Source of the DNA: Ophiura sarsii | Lineage: Eukaryota; Echinodermata; Ophiuroidea; Amphilepidida; Ophiuridae | Direction: 5' to 3' | DNA length: 64,000 bases | NCBI GenBank assembly: GCA_035610835.1 | Contig: CM069441.1 | Location: 88,733,574-88,797,573, forward strand | Shown: positions 34,630-46,562 of the stretch, one piece after another | Position numbering within the stretch: the stretch's first letter is position 1 | Layout of the letters: every line of letters starts with the position of its first letter | Made by a program: the position numbers and the translations under genes | The notes under the pieces: model-generated | The model's database searches: none | What the model saw: the letters and a program-made list of their open reading frames with translations, nothing else | Told to the model about the DNA's origin: nothing

Positions 34630-35065
34630 AGGGATGTACTAAGAGATGTTTAAGATTTTTTTGTTTACAAATGCTTAATATTAAAGATAATCATTACAAT
34701 TGTCCATTATTGTTGTTTCTACCCACAAAAAACAGCAAACTTGATTAAAACAATGTTTAAATACTTTGAAATATCATCGCTATTTATTGAAACTTTTTTT
34801 TAAAAACGCCCTCTATCTAATATCGTATGTAAGTTTGAATCGAAAAGAAAAATAGCGTAACGCTGTTTACCACAAAATGCTGTACGAGCCGGGATGGAAT
34901 ATTTTGAAACGACGTTTTATTGCACACAAAGACGGCTGATTTTTCTTAATCCTTACAGCTGTAAGTTTGTGTATGTAATACAATTGTAAAAAATGTAGAA
35001 ATCCCGGTTTTTATCCTAATTGAGGGCGCTGCTTTCAACACATCTCTTAGTACCTTAGTACCCCT
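34630..35065. mobile_element. TTAA-flanked MITE, AGGGATGTACTAAGAGATG family
   Basis: Left AGGGATGTACTAAGAGATG and right CATCTCTTAGTACC...CCCCT, with TTAA at 34626-34629 and 35066-35069. The left edge of duplication homology (34975) falls inside it; only its right end is present in copy A (254-345). Confidence 0.8.
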
Positions 35066-36274
35066 TTAAAGTTATACCGGGATTTCGTAAGCATGATAAG
35101 GGGTTTGGATTTCATCTGGAATAGTTCATTGACGCTTATGATTCTCACGTATAAGTATAGGCCTACTTTTGCACATATTTGACCTAAATTCCTCGGGCAT
35201 ATAATTGCAAAATTGCCCTCTTTGCTTTATCCAATTGTTTAATTTGAAACCTATTGTGTTATACTAGCACCTGTTGTCTTTAACGTGAGAGAGACAGGTA
35301 TCAAACGTGAAGCAATGAATGGCAAATAACAATAGATAAATGAAAACGAAGGTCATGGTACAAATAAAAAAAACTTGGGCAGGAACTTCTTGGTTGTAAC
35401 CATAGCTACATAATTATAGTGGAATCTCTATATAGCTACTAAATTCAAGGAATGTGATTATGATTTTAAACTCTTATATTGGACATGTTTACAAACCTTT
35501 CTTGTTTTAACACTACAGTCCTCAAAATAAGTAATTGACCAGGTGATTAATATGCTCTCAACTCCAAAACTATAGCTCTTACGTAAAATATTAAATTATG
35601 AGGTTGTAAGTAAATCTGTTCTCTTCAATTTGAGCTCAGATATTACACGCGAAGATTAAACTATGAGGTTATAAATAAGTTATGTGCCCAAAGCCAAAAC
35701 AAAGTCAGTTTTTCATTTTAACATTTTGTTCGTCGACACGCAGCCTCGGACTATAATAACACCCCCGATAGCACCAGGCAGATTATGGATTAACTGGTAG
35801 CGACAACTCACGGGTTGATAGTTAGATGAGGATTGGGATGCTTCAATTTATCAATGTAGCCCACACACATACCTGTTCAAATGCCCAAGGGTGAAAATGT
35901 AAACTGCACTATGTTCTAACCTTATCAATGTAGTGTTCTCAATTATTAACCGATCTTCATGAACAATGTCTCAATTTGAAGAAAAGAGATTTCCTTACTA
36001 CTTTATAATTTAATATTTTTACGTAGGAGCTATAGTTTTGGAGTTAAGAGTATATTCATTACCTGGTCAGTTACTTATTTTAAGGACTGTATACCCTATA
36101 TCCATAAAATATTTGAAAAACATCAAAAACTATAATAATATTATTACAGGATTTAGTCAGCTGAAAATTGAACATGTTCTATTTTTCACACGGTAATAAC
36201 AAAGAAAAACCTTTTTTAACACCTTTTTAAGACCCTTTTTAACACCTTATTTGTAACAGTGTTGGAACATAATA

Positions 36275-36637
36275 AACTGCTCACAAAAAGTATCGAAACA
36301 CTTAGAAATGATCCAATATATAACGGCTCGAAAAGGTATGCATTAATCGAAGCAAATAACCAAGTGCATAATTTTGTTCTGCGTATTTTGACACCTCGAT
36401 CGTTGAGCTACGATGTTGCGGAGCGGAGTTATTGTCATTTCAATGATCGTGGGTCCAGTTTCAAAAGTGACACTCATCCCTATTGAAAAGCACGAATCTG
36501 ATCATTCTAATGCAAACCTCTTTCTATAGGATGATTGTCACTTTTGAAACTGGACCCACGACCATTGAAATGCATACCTTTTCGAGCCGTTATATATTTG
36601 ATCAATTCTAAGTGTTCGATACTTTTTGTGAGCAGTT
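36275..36637. mobile_element. Palindromic MITE, TIR AACTGCTCACAAAAAGTATC, copy 1
   Basis: Inverted repeats run inwards for more than 60 bp (through ATGATCCAATATATAACGG) and the middle is also palindromic. TA at 36273-36274 and 36638-36639. Absent at the paralogous position in copy A, where a different MITE (1520-2011) sits. Second copy at 58869-59346. Confidence 0.88.
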
Positions 36638-36959
36638 TATGTTCTATACAACGAGTCAGAACACCGGAAACGAAGCTAAAAAAGTGGAAGTTCAATGAGA
36701 TCGTTTTCAGTATCTAACACTGAGTTATATAGATGTAGACATATACGGTCGATTTCATACGATCAATGACGGCACCAGCATCATAATGGGGTTTTTTTGG
36801 GGGGGGGCAAAACATTTTGTTAGAGGGCATGAAGAAAAGAAGATCCGCGCGAAACGCGCATTTTTTTGGCCATTTATATACGCTCAAATTATCAAATTTG
36901 GCTTAATTCTTACTAATTTGGTATGAAAATGCGCGCATTGAGCTGTTTTATGCGGTCTA

Positions 36960-38272
36960 CACTGAAAAATAAATTGGTGTCACAGCGACGCCTTCTTGGA
37001 GTCAACTGTAAATGACACTTACAAAGGCGTTATTTTGACTCCGAAATTGGTGTAATCGTCAATGATATGGGTTTGCACATAATTTACGTTGACACCGTTA
37101 AGTGTCCGACGGACACCTTTCAGTGATCATTTAGTGATTTACACCAAAACTGGTGTCAGATTAATTGAAATAACTCCAGGGGCGTCAATAGTTGGCGGGA
37201 AAGCTCACGGTTTTTAGAGGTGTCGAAGCAACATGACACCAATTGGTGTCATTTTGACACCAATTTGTGTCATTTTGACACCAATTGGTGTCATTTTGAC
37301 ACCAACGGGTGTAATTCTGACACCAATTGGTGTAATTCTGACACCAAATTGGTGTAATTCTGACACCAATTTGGGCGTCTATCAACATATCAACGCATGC
37401 GTTTTCTCGTCGCCATTTTGTTTGCATGTTACGAGCCGGTAAGACTGGTAAGTACCGATCTGCTCCATTTCCAGACATTTTTGATAATAATTATGATACA
37501 ATTAGCGTAATGTAAGCCTTGTTCATGTTGTTTAATATTGCGCCAACTAACTGATGAAATGAATTACAATTTCATAGTCAGAGACTAGCATTTTGTTGGA
37601 CTGTGTCAGTGCATGGACCTAGTACTATGTGTGTGTGTTCGTCATGCATGCATACGATGATATGTGCAACATGTCATCATTACATACATGTAGCCCGATT
37701 TATCTGGCTCAGTGGTCATCTTTTTCATACGGACGTCTTACATTACGCTAATTGTATCATAATTATTATCAAAAATGTCTGGAAATGGAGCAGATCGGTA
37801 CTTACCAGTCTTACCGGCTCGTAACATGCAAACAAAATGGCGACGAGAAAACGGCTCCTAAACATGTGCTATCTCAATATGACTCTTAAGAGAGTCAATA
37901 TTACACCCCATTTGGGGTGTAATGACATTTTTCGAAAATGGGTCCTCAGGTAACCACCCAAAGGTGTCAATTTGACACCCACACTGGTGTCAATTTGACA
38001 CCCATAATGGTGTCAATTTGACACCTTTAGGGTGTCAAACTCAATATGACACTTAAAGAGAGTCAATATTACACCCCATTTGGGGTGTAATGGCATTTTC
38101 GAAAATGGGTCCTCAGGTAACCACCCAAAGGTGTCAAAATGAATATGACACCCTAAGGTGTCATATTTTACACCCATAATGGTGTCAATTTGACACCTTT
38201 AGGTGGCCAACTGAGGACCCATTTTTTGACGCTTGTTTTAGTGTCAAAATGACACCAAATTATTTTTCAGTG
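36960..38272. mobile_element. 1.3-kb foldback element built of GGTGTCA words, with empty site
   Basis: Ends CACTGAAAAATAAATTGGTG and complement ...TTATTTTTCAGTG, TA at 36958-36959 and 38273-38274. Copy A has the uninterrupted site at 6355-6356. Left interior: seven or so TGACACCAATTGGTGTCATT words (37230-37372). Centre: a perfect inverted repeat (37400-37853). Right interior: a ~165-bp tandem pair rich in GGTGTCAATTTGACACC words (37870-38200). The open frames at 37185-37478 and 37233-37442 only translate the words. Confidence 0.9.
37400..37853. repeat. Perfect 117-bp inverted repeat with 220-bp spacer
   Basis: Arms 37400-37516 and 37737-37853 are identical in reverse complement by my base-by-base reading. 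Each arm contains CGCCATTTTG (complement CAAAATGGCG, YY1-like) and two donor-like sequences, CCGGTAAGA and TGGTAAGT. The spacer shows nothing recognisable. Confidence 0.88.
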
Positions 38273-39292
38273 TAGTTTAACCTGACTTTGGTAAGAAAGC
38301 GGCACGCAAAGTACGCGCTAAAATTGTCAAATGTTGTCCTCATTTGTACCCTTCAAAATTTTCAAGAGTGAAAAATGTTGGAATTTACATTGTTTTACTG
38401 CCTGAAACACTGCACTAGCACACAGTTCTGGCCATCATTTTGGTTTATCACCCCCGAAAAATTTACCCAGTGAAATTGCTGAAGTACAGTATAAGAATCG
38501 TTGGAATTATCAAATCTTAGAGAGTTCTTAATACACTGTAAAACGTAAGAACTACAGACCGCAGTGGCGGATACAGAGGGGGGGGGGGGGGGGGGGGGGG
38601 CGGAGGGGTCGGGCGCGCCCCGTAAAATTTGACAATATACTTTTTTGTGTACCACTCTACTACCTTTTTCAGAGACATAGGTAGGTTCCGTCGGTATACA
38701 TTTGCAAGTTCTACCATGCGATATTTTTTGCCGGTTTTGGGACGACCACATCGCTACCCCATAGCAGAATTTCACGAGATGACGACAAAAAAATGTTGGT
38801 ACATTTTACGATATCATCATTTTTTTGGCAAAAACATTTGGGGACCTTTTACGATATTTGTTTGGGTACCAAATAAAAAAAGGTCTTGGTCAGCCCCCCG
38901 TAAATTTGAATCCTGGATTGTTTTGCTGTTACAGTCTGGTTACAAAAAAGTTATACAATTGCAATTTAATTTTTAACCTATTTTTAAAATCATGTTATGT
39001 CAAAATCTTTTATACTCTGTGATATGTATTGACTACCAGAATAATTTATTTGGTCTTTTTGTTAACTGCTTTTGCTGAAAAATTATGGGCAATCTACTAC
39101 GACGTCGTCTAGAAATCGGTTTGGGCCACTTTCAGCATATAGCATCCAATCTTGTTTGTAGAAATTAAATGGCCAAGGTATCATGCAAGGAACTACATTT
39201 TCTTTCTTCAAGTAGTTTTTATTTCATTTCAATAAATAAATTAATGAAATTAATTGCTTCGTCTCTAATGAAAATGTTCAGAAATTATAATA

Positions 39293-39484
39293 GAAAATAG
39301 TTTTTTCATCTTGACAAATCCAAGTTATAGTTGACTAAGTATAATAATAAAACAAATTATTGTACACACTTGTGACAGTTTCGTGCTACACTGAGCACTT
39401 CATCAGACTATTTGACGTCAGCTTGCGACGGTCGTCAGTATAAAAAGCCTAACTTGGATTTGTCAAGATGAAAAAACAATTTTC
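39293..39484. mobile_element. MITE, TIR GAAAATTGTTTTTTCATC-type, copy B
   Basis: Paralogue of 7377-7565 with small substitutions (left end reads GAAAATAGTTTTTTCATC). Confidence 0.8.
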
Positions 39485-39603
39485 TATTATAATTAATTTC
39501 TGTTTCGATTTTTTCTCTCCCAAATATTGTGGTACTTCACGAAAACAACTAACGATTATTTAATATCAGTCACTTAGAATTCAAGAAGAATGATGTTTGC
39601 TAC

Positions 39604-40009
39604 GGCTGTTTGACTGTCCGATTTATAATTAAAATTATGGAATAAAAAAAGATTACATGGTGGCCCAGTTATGGTTTGACCTGATTTAGGTAGCGCTAAT
39701 GAATACGAGTATACGGTGAAAATTTCACGAAAATTGTAGGAGCCATTTTTAAATTATCGGCATTTTCTACTTTACACACATTTTACATGTAACTCTATGG
39801 GAAATGTGGCCGATGAGGGCGCTATTATAGTAAATAATAATATTCAAAGCTCTATTTCTCAGAAATGGCAACTACAAATGTTCTGAAATTTCTACAAAAG
39901 ATGGCCAGTATATTCAGGTACTTGAATAAGTTAAAACCAGAACCGGGCCAGCAAGTTACGGTGTTCTCAGAATAAATCGGACAAATTATGTGGGATCAAA
40001 CAGCCGTGA
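39604..40009. mobile_element. Copy-B-only MITE in the GPCR B 3' flank
   Basis: Left GGCTGTTTGACTGTCCGATT and right AATCGGACAAATTATGTGGG...TCAAACAGCC are inverted repeats. TTGCTAC occurs at 39597-39603 and 40010-40016, while copy A has it once (7671-7677 region). It ends about 20 bp from the GPCR B stop codon, so it probably replaces most of that gene's 3' UTR. Confidence 0.82.
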
Positions 40010-40028
40010 TTGCTACAGCAGGCAATTA

Positions 40029-41198
40029 TTATGAGTTTTCGCCACTCTTAGTCTGGCTTAATCCACTTTCATTCATCTCTAATTCTGCTTCATATGCTTT
40101 ATTTACATCTCCTGAGATCACGACGTCCAAAGGCTCTCTCCTGCATGTTAGATGTTCACAAATCTTAACTCCGAAATGAGTGAAAACATCGACAAAGGCT
40201 TTGCGGTATCGCGCATTTGTCAGATTATAAATAGCAGGATTTATGGCTGCGTTAATGTACAACATCATCCGGGCGAACCATACAAACGACTTCAGATGGT
40301 CGGGTGGAAGAAGCTGCATGTCGATGTGCAAGATTAATTCGATAAGCTTTGTCAGCGTAACAATCTGGAAGGGAAGCTGACAGATGGTGTTGACGATGAC
40401 TGTTGCGGCAAGCATTCTCACGACAGTGCCGCTCTTGTTCGTAACGATAACGGTGCGTGATTTCCTTGCTCGAATAGCGTGACTCACGAGATGGAAGATA
40501 ATCCCTATGTATATTATTACAGTCGCCAGAAGGCAACATAAGAAGGTTGCAAATCCCAAGGAGGCTACAAACAAGGCGTACTCTTGATTATTGTGGGTAG
40601 ACGAACACTGTGTGATTGTCTTTGGCAAGGAATCCGTCACTTCGTAGCTTGGCCATGTTAGACATCTTGTAGTGGGCATAATGTATCCGGGAAGCGTAAG
40701 AGCCGTCAGAAATGCGCCGAGAATCCAAGCGACTAACACCTGTTTCGTAGAGCGACTTTTACCGCTTATACGTCGATATTCAAAAGGATACACGATGGCA
40801 ATGTACCTTTCATAAGATACCAGCACTACTAAGAGCAAAGAAACAAAGGAACCGAAGTAAGGCATACCAAACACAATTCCACACGTTGCTATAGATCTGG
40901 TTGGATGCTCCTCGCGTAATGACGACGCATTGATGAACCAAATATTCCGCGATATAGCAAAGACGAGAAATATAGAATCGGCAACCGCCAAGTTGCCTAG
41001 ATAAATGTTAGTAATGGTCCTCATACGAGGATGTTTAAAGATCACCGCAATAAAGAAAATGTTGCCGGATAGTCCAACAGCCAATACTATGGGCATGACA
41101 ATTTCAATGATAACTCGATCTAGTTCCGTCCAAAAGGCGCCAGGAACGTCCAAGATCATGACACATGATTGATTAGTGTAATTCAAATTTCCCGCCAT
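40029..41198 (-). CDS. Class A (rhodopsin-like) GPCR, paralogue B
   Basis: Intact 389-residue single-exon receptor, same architecture as 7691-8860: N-terminal NYT and NQS glycosylation sites, SGN (TM1), LAVAD (TM2), Cys106 (TM3), W158 (TM4), QLP (TM6), NPAIY (TM7). Differences I count: F118, Y132, E140, I144, Q197, S199, Q205, A208, I233, K284, V344, E348 and N376. Y132 makes the TM3 end E-R-Y, closer to the canonical DRY than E-R-C of paralogue A. The set of replacements clusters in intracellular loop 2 and extracellular loop 2/TM5. Ligand unknown; peptide-type is an inference from general pattern. The upstream region is nearly identical to that of A for over 800 bp apart from MITE differences. 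Confidence 0.93.
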   Translation of the reverse strand: MAGNLNYTNQSCVMILDVPGAFWTELDRVIIEIVMPIVLAVGLSGNIFFIAVIFKHPRMRTITNIYLGNLAVADSIFLVFAISRNIWFINASSLREEHPTRSIATCGIVFGMPYFGSFVSLLLVVLVSYERYIAIVYPFEYRRISGKSRSTKQVLVAWILGAFLTALTLPGYIMPTTRCLTWPSYEVTDSLPKTITQCSSTHNNQEYALFVASLGFATFLCCLLATVIIYIGIIFHLVSHAIRARKSRTVIVTNKSGTVVRMLAATVIVNTICQLPFQIVTLTKLIELILHIDMQLLPPDHLKSFVWFARMMLYINAAINPAIYNLTNARYRKAFVDVFTHFGVKICEHLTCRREPLDVVISGDVNKAYEAELEMNESGLSQTKSGENS

Positions 41199-41284
41199 TA
41201 TGGTACTGACGATACTAGTGTATTAATGGATAGAATATCACTTGCAAATAGTGCGTCACGTGTGAAGAGAGGTGTATCACTCAG

Positions 41285-41292
41285 TTATATAT
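41285..41292 (-). promoter_or_regulatory. TATA-box-like element of GPCR B
   Basis: Same ATATATAA and spacing (about 87 bp) as at paralogue A. Confidence 0.35.
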
Positions 41293-41598
41293 GCAGCGTA
41301 GTCTTCGACCCAAGCTTCTTAGAGTATAATACATCATATATTATCAATGATACATCGTATAAATATCATCACTGCTGATAGGCCGTACGTGTGATATGAG
41401 CACTTGTTTGTAATGTCCACCAAAATCCATAGAATTCCTAGTATGTAAAAAAGAAAAACACGAAGAATATCGGTATTAAATGTCATATATGATAAACTCT
41501 CATTGGCATTGTTTTTACGTTTTAAGCCTTAAACATGTTAAATAACATCTATTACTTATTTGAATTTAATGCAAAAATGGAACAGTCATCGCTTTCTA

Positions 41599-41775
41599 CA
41601 CAGAAAGAAAAAAAGTGAGTCATCATCGAAAAATGAGTCATTTTGTCCATGTAGTGACCATAGATTTAAAATATTTATAATTCTGTGGTAGTGACACACT
41701 ATGGCTCAAAATGAGTCATTTTGCCCATGTAGTGACTCATTTTACGATGATGACTCATTTTTCTTTCTTTCTGTG
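41599..41775. mobile_element. Palindromic MITE with TGAGTCA words, copy B
   Basis: Paralogue of 9261-9399 with the same TA flanks and ends. It carries an extra ~40 bp in its centre (41660-41700) that repeats GTAGTGAC at both borders, consistent with a small later insertion. Confidence 0.85.
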
Positions 41776-42242
41776 TACCTTGATTCAAGGTTATGATACA
41801 CAACTCAAGTTCTGCAAGCTAGCTTTAAATTGATACAAATTGGTCAAAATACCAATCTTATCTTTTCAAGATAGCTCAGAGTATAAGCATCGATTCTTTA
41901 TCATCGAACCATTTCCAATACTAAAAGTATCTCAAGTGGGAAGCGCACATTCACATGAAAGGTTGCGATGAAACCTTTATGTGCAGCGTATAACGCAGGA
42001 TGTACATCATTTGTTTCTAAACTGAGTCACAAAAGAAATGTATCTTTTTTGCAAGGACACAAAATTAAAACTTCTCTGCATAAAAATGACCGATGTTATT
42101 GGTTCACACATACTTCAATTTACCCTTTTCTAAGCACATGTCGATAATCAAAAGATTCCTTCAATCACGAAGAAGCAGAAAGTTCAAACAGAAGTTGCTT
42201 AATCGAATGTCACATGACACATGTAGACACATGACACATGTA

Positions 42243-42609
42243 CACTGTAAAAAGAAACGTTTATATTTCTGATAACACTTAATAAACACTTAAACACGTT
42301 TATTTTTGTGTTTTACGTGTAAAGGTATAGGAGGCACTTCTACGATATACGTTTGCATAAACACTACAACACGTTTAAAGAGGTAATTGTGTAATATTTA
42401 TTAACACACCAACATGTTTATATCAGCAATATAAACATGTTGGGGTGTTAATAATTATACAACAAATACCTCTATAAACGTGTTGTAGTGTTTATGCAAA
42501 CGTTTATCGTAGAAATGCCTCCTATACCTTTACACGTAAAACACAAAAATAAACGTGTTTAAGTGTTTATTAAGTGTTATCAGAAATATAAACGTTTCTT
42601 TTTACAGTG
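42243..42609. mobile_element. Palindromic MITE with AAACGTGTTTA words, in a minisatellite
   Basis: CACTGTAAAAAGAAACG at the left and its complement at the right, TA at 42241-42242 and 42610-42611. The whole 367 bp is a near-perfect palindrome centred near 42426. Words such as TAAACACTT, AACACGTTTA and AAACATG recur in both orientations. It is inserted into the 17-bp minisatellite; copy A has no such insert. Confidence 0.92.
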
Positions 42610-42715
42610 TAGACACATACATACATGACACATGTGGAGACAAATGTCGCCCCTGAGAGATTCAGCCTAAAAATAGGGATGTTTTACTTATACTGACCAT
42701 ACTGAGCGGGAATCG

Positions 42716-42765
42716 AACCCGTGACCTTTCGAAAGGTCAAGGGTTCGATTCCCGCACCGGCTCAT
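42716..42765. repeat. 50-bp tRNA T-arm palindrome, copy B
   Basis: Same 50 bases as 10386-10435, apparently without change. Confidence 0.85.
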
Positions 42766-42889
42766 GTCCTTGCTTTTTAAGTTGGGATATGAGTCGAGGC
42801 TTGCTTAATGTTTGTTTGAGTTGTGGAACTTGCGGTAGTTATCTGCCTCGCTGTTATTATCTCTAAGTAGCAACACAAGGTGAAAAAGT

Positions 42890-43450
42890 TAAAGTTGGTC
42901 AGAAAAGCACCGGCTAACTACGAGAGGAAGCTGATGAAAGAATTCAAACTCAAACCCAAACCCAAGGCTAAGCCCGTACGTAAGATCCAAACACTGAAGG
43001 TGTAAGCAGGGTTTCGCAGCTTGAAAAAGAAAATGGAAGAACAACTCAAAATGATCAAGACACGGTCAATGTTTTAAACAACTTCTTCCAGAGCGTATAC
43101 ACGAGAGAACCGGATGGAGAGCCTTCAACTCTCCAAACCCGCAAGGATGACATGGAGAAGCACATTTTACAATGGAAGATGTGGTTGAAAAGCTGGAGAA
43201 ACTGAAGCCGGTAATAGGACAAGTACCCTGGAATAGGCCAGATGCATCCATATGTCCTGTAAGAGTGCAGTAAAAATGGGAGTTTCACTTTATCTCATTT
43301 TCAACAACAAAAACCATGGACGAAGGAAGAATCCTGGAGGACGCTGACAGTTAATCCGATCTTCAATAAAGGAGCAAAAACCTAGCCAGCATATACAGAC
43401 AACAAACGTTCCCTACGAAGTAATGTTATCACTCATCAGATACTCGATCA
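42890..43450 (+). pseudogene. Non-LTR reverse transcriptase pseudogene, copy B part 1
   Basis: Paralogue of 10580-11110, with the same decayed linker, SVYTRE and EDVVEKLEKLKP pieces and a different set of indels. It extends past copy A in holding a short GACAGTTAATCCGATCTTC segment (43345) where copy A is deleted. Ends at a junction with the dispersed repeat 43455-43862. Confidence 0.7.
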
Positions 43451-43454
43451 GGGT

Positions 43455-43862
43455 GATGTAACACCCTATCTGACCATTGTTGAGATTTTGTTTCACAGTA
43501 TAGCGCACTCTATAAGTTCATCATCCGGAAGTTAAGCGTAAACTGTCAATCATTCGTTGTGAATGAATATTCATTCATGACTATTCATGACCTTACACCA
43601 TGTGATCGTCGCGATCCCGCGTCCTTCCCAACTGATCTGATTACAATATTCATGAAATGCAAATAACGCCACGCCCCTCCTCTGTCACTGTCAGACGAAG
43701 CCATCCACAATTTGAAATTCGTATTTTGTTCCACGTGAAAATTAATTTCAAATAACCAATTCTGAATGTTTCGTGTCATAAGAACTAAATTCTGCTATCA
43801 TCAAAGCAAATAAGTTTGACTCTAAATCACAATCAGCTTTTTTTTACCATTGATGTACTATT
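43455..43862 (+). repeat. Dispersed ~410-bp duplicate of 28590-29003
   Basis: Near-identical text to the phospholipase intron 2 segment; here it separates the RT pseudogene from the truncated MITE. The following 43863-44082 has no match in copy A and repeats ATGCGGGAG words four times (43984-44063). Confidence 0.85.
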
Positions 43863-44082
43863 AGGGGTAGGGATGATGTTTTCCTCAAATCCGCACGAAA
43901 ATGGCATGGTCAAAATCGCAAATGTACCGACGGAAGCTAGTATAAAGGTGTTGATACACACTTTAATTGAGGTAATTTTGTTGATGCGGGAGATTTTATA
44001 TGCTATGCGGGAGTGCGGGAGAAAGAGTGTCTATGCGGGAGACTCCCGCCTAATGCGGGAGAGTTGACAGCCCTGATATATA

Positions 44083-44454
44083 TCAAAATAAGCAGAAAGT
44101 AATCTTCTAACAGCTTAACATGGAATTTCGACATGATCACTCATGCATGGCAGATCCCATTCACTTGACAATGGCAAGGTCTGTGGAAGAAGATTGCAAA
44201 AAATTGGATAATCCCTCCATTCAAATGTTAATGTGCATGATTGAACACAATATGAACCTTACCGACCATAGCTTAATGAATGTGCTCAGCCATGCATGAA
44301 TGCGTACATCTTAATTTCATACAGACATGATAGAGAATTATTGTCTGCTTATTTTGACATGCAATTGTTTAATTTATATGAAATATTTATGTGAAATATT
44401 TGAACTTCAATATTTGAACTTCAATGAGTGGCAAGGAACTTCTTTAGACGAGTG
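44083..44454. mobile_element. Left-truncated CACTCGTCC MITE, copy B
   Basis: Matches 13231-13650 of copy A but lacks the left terminus and the 33-bp hairpin of 13513-13545. Ends ACGAGTG followed by TA. Confidence 0.8.
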
Positions 44455-44622
44455 TACATGTATGACCTACTAGTGACCCCTGAGGATATCACCAAGAGCA
44501 TTGACGAGGGAGATGGACTATTGAGTATATCATCAATTTGGATTATACCAAAGCATTTAGCACCCCACAAGAGACTAATAAATGGAAGCATAATGCATAT
44601 ATCCGGAAGAGTGATTGATTGC
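44455..44622 (+). pseudogene. Non-LTR reverse transcriptase pseudogene, copy B part 2
   Basis: Translates to YDLLVTPEDITKSIDEGDG and degenerate palm residues as in copy A. It resumes at 50767-50837 (WVRNHLY in one frame, SGTSDWAR in another) after a 6.1-kb insertion. Confidence 0.72.
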
Positions 44623-46562
44623 ATAGGCGTAGCCAGGATTATTTTATCCGTGGGGGCACTCAGGCTTGGATCAAGAAAAGTTTAGGGGGGTGTGCTCCAA
44701 AAATTGAAATTGATTAGGTACTATCTAGGGGGGGGGGGGGGGGGGGTGGGGGGGGGGGGTACCGCGCCATTTTGTCCCGAAGCAATGGTCATGACGTCAT
44801 ATTTTGGTCGATTTTCTGAACTTTTGTATTGGATTTACGTGCAAAATATATGCCCTTGGCAGCATACTTTCCCGGGTGTGTGGGTGCACTTTAAATTTCA
44901 GATGTTCTAAAATGGACGGATATAAACCAATTTGATAAAAAACACGATCCACACACCTCAGAATTGCAAAAAAACACATAAAATAAGTCCACTTTTTTGT
45001 GCCTTTGAACAGAGTGGCGGCCGGGATTGTAGAATTTAACAGTGCATTAACAAATAAGTGATATAAATAAATTATTTGCGATGAATTTTTTCAATTAGCA
45101 CGGTTAGTGTACGGAAAAGACTCGAGCTGGGGTATTTCAAGCGACAGCGTACCTAGTTTTCATATGCTAATTTTACCAATAAAGTAACCATTCAGTTTAC
45201 TGATAATTGGCACGAGTTATCGGTAGCCTGCTTTAAGCGTGAGCTATCATGTCAGCTACCTTCATAACAGTATAGGGGACTATACATTGACAATGTGATG
45301 TCAAATGGGTATAATTTACACCGTCTGGCGTAGAATTAAGTTTGTTATAGTAATGAATCGATGTACGTTATAACCCCGGTTATAACGGTGACGTTATATC
45401 ACAACAGTGTAACTAGCAAAAACAGTGTTGTTGGTTGGCTCGCAGTCAAGCAGGCGCGAGCGAGGCCTTGGCGGAGCGAGCGCCCAGCAAGTTGCCAGTT
45501 TGAAGTGCTTGGTAATAGACTGAGTACAGACTTGTAGAAATCTGGCTTTTGTGGCTATAAAAAATAAACTGAAATCGGTCTGAATTTTAGGTGTTTTAAA
45601 GACCAATACAATAAGTATAATACACGTAGACGTTTTTGATACAAATTCCATCAATTTGAGGACATTTTGACATGAAAGAATTTGTTTTATTCATTTATTT
45701 CTTCTTTTTTGGGGGGGGGGGGGGGGCGGGGGGGGGGTGGAGAATATGGGTTTGGCTTACCGGACTGGTTGAGTGGGGTTAAGGTTCATGACTGGGGGTG
45801 GGGTCCCATGGTAGAAATGGTCTTCGTATTTTAAATGCATTGCCCAATAAAAAATCCCGTACAAACATGAACGAACGAAGGGAACGGGGACATTCCCGGG
45901 GCACTGACATTGGAAAGGAGTAGGCCTAGGTGTGTGCCACCCTGAAAACACCCGTTTTCACCCTCTTCTGCAGTTCTGCTTGCTCTTAAGACCCCTCTTT
46001 AGCCTGCATTTCATTGAAAATTCAAGATTTCAAAGCCCATTTTCTTTTACATTTGCATTCAAACAGGCCCGTAACAAGGGGGGGGGGGGGGGGGGGGGGG
46101 GGGGGAACTGAAAAAAATCCTTTTTTTTTGTACCAATGTACCTTTTTTTTGTGTGAAAACGCCCTCCCCCCCCTCCCATTGTGTAAAGCATTTTTTCGGG
46201 CCGTTTTGGACTAAAAAGTCCTAACCCCATCCTTAATACTGCATCATCAGCAAAAAGACACAAACACGGGACAAAACACCAGGACAACATTGCGTGTGCA
46301 CCCGTCAAAGAATAAATTGGGTACCCCTCCCCCTCCTCTCCCGACAACAAGAGTAAACATTGTCTATATGACGGCACACGACGTTTACATACATGTGTGA
46401 CGCCACTAACAATATGAAAAGTAAGTAAGTTGTTTAGTTTGTCTATTCACAGTCAATTTTATTAAAACCAAATAAATAAAACCAAAGACTGCCTATGTCC
46501 ACGACTTATAGATCATTGGGCGCCAACACGATTCGTCTGGCAACATTACAAAAAATACTGGA

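Noticed and set aside
37185..37478. Open frame with repeated WCQNDTN units
   Set aside because: Direct translation of the GGTGTCA words of a foldback element.
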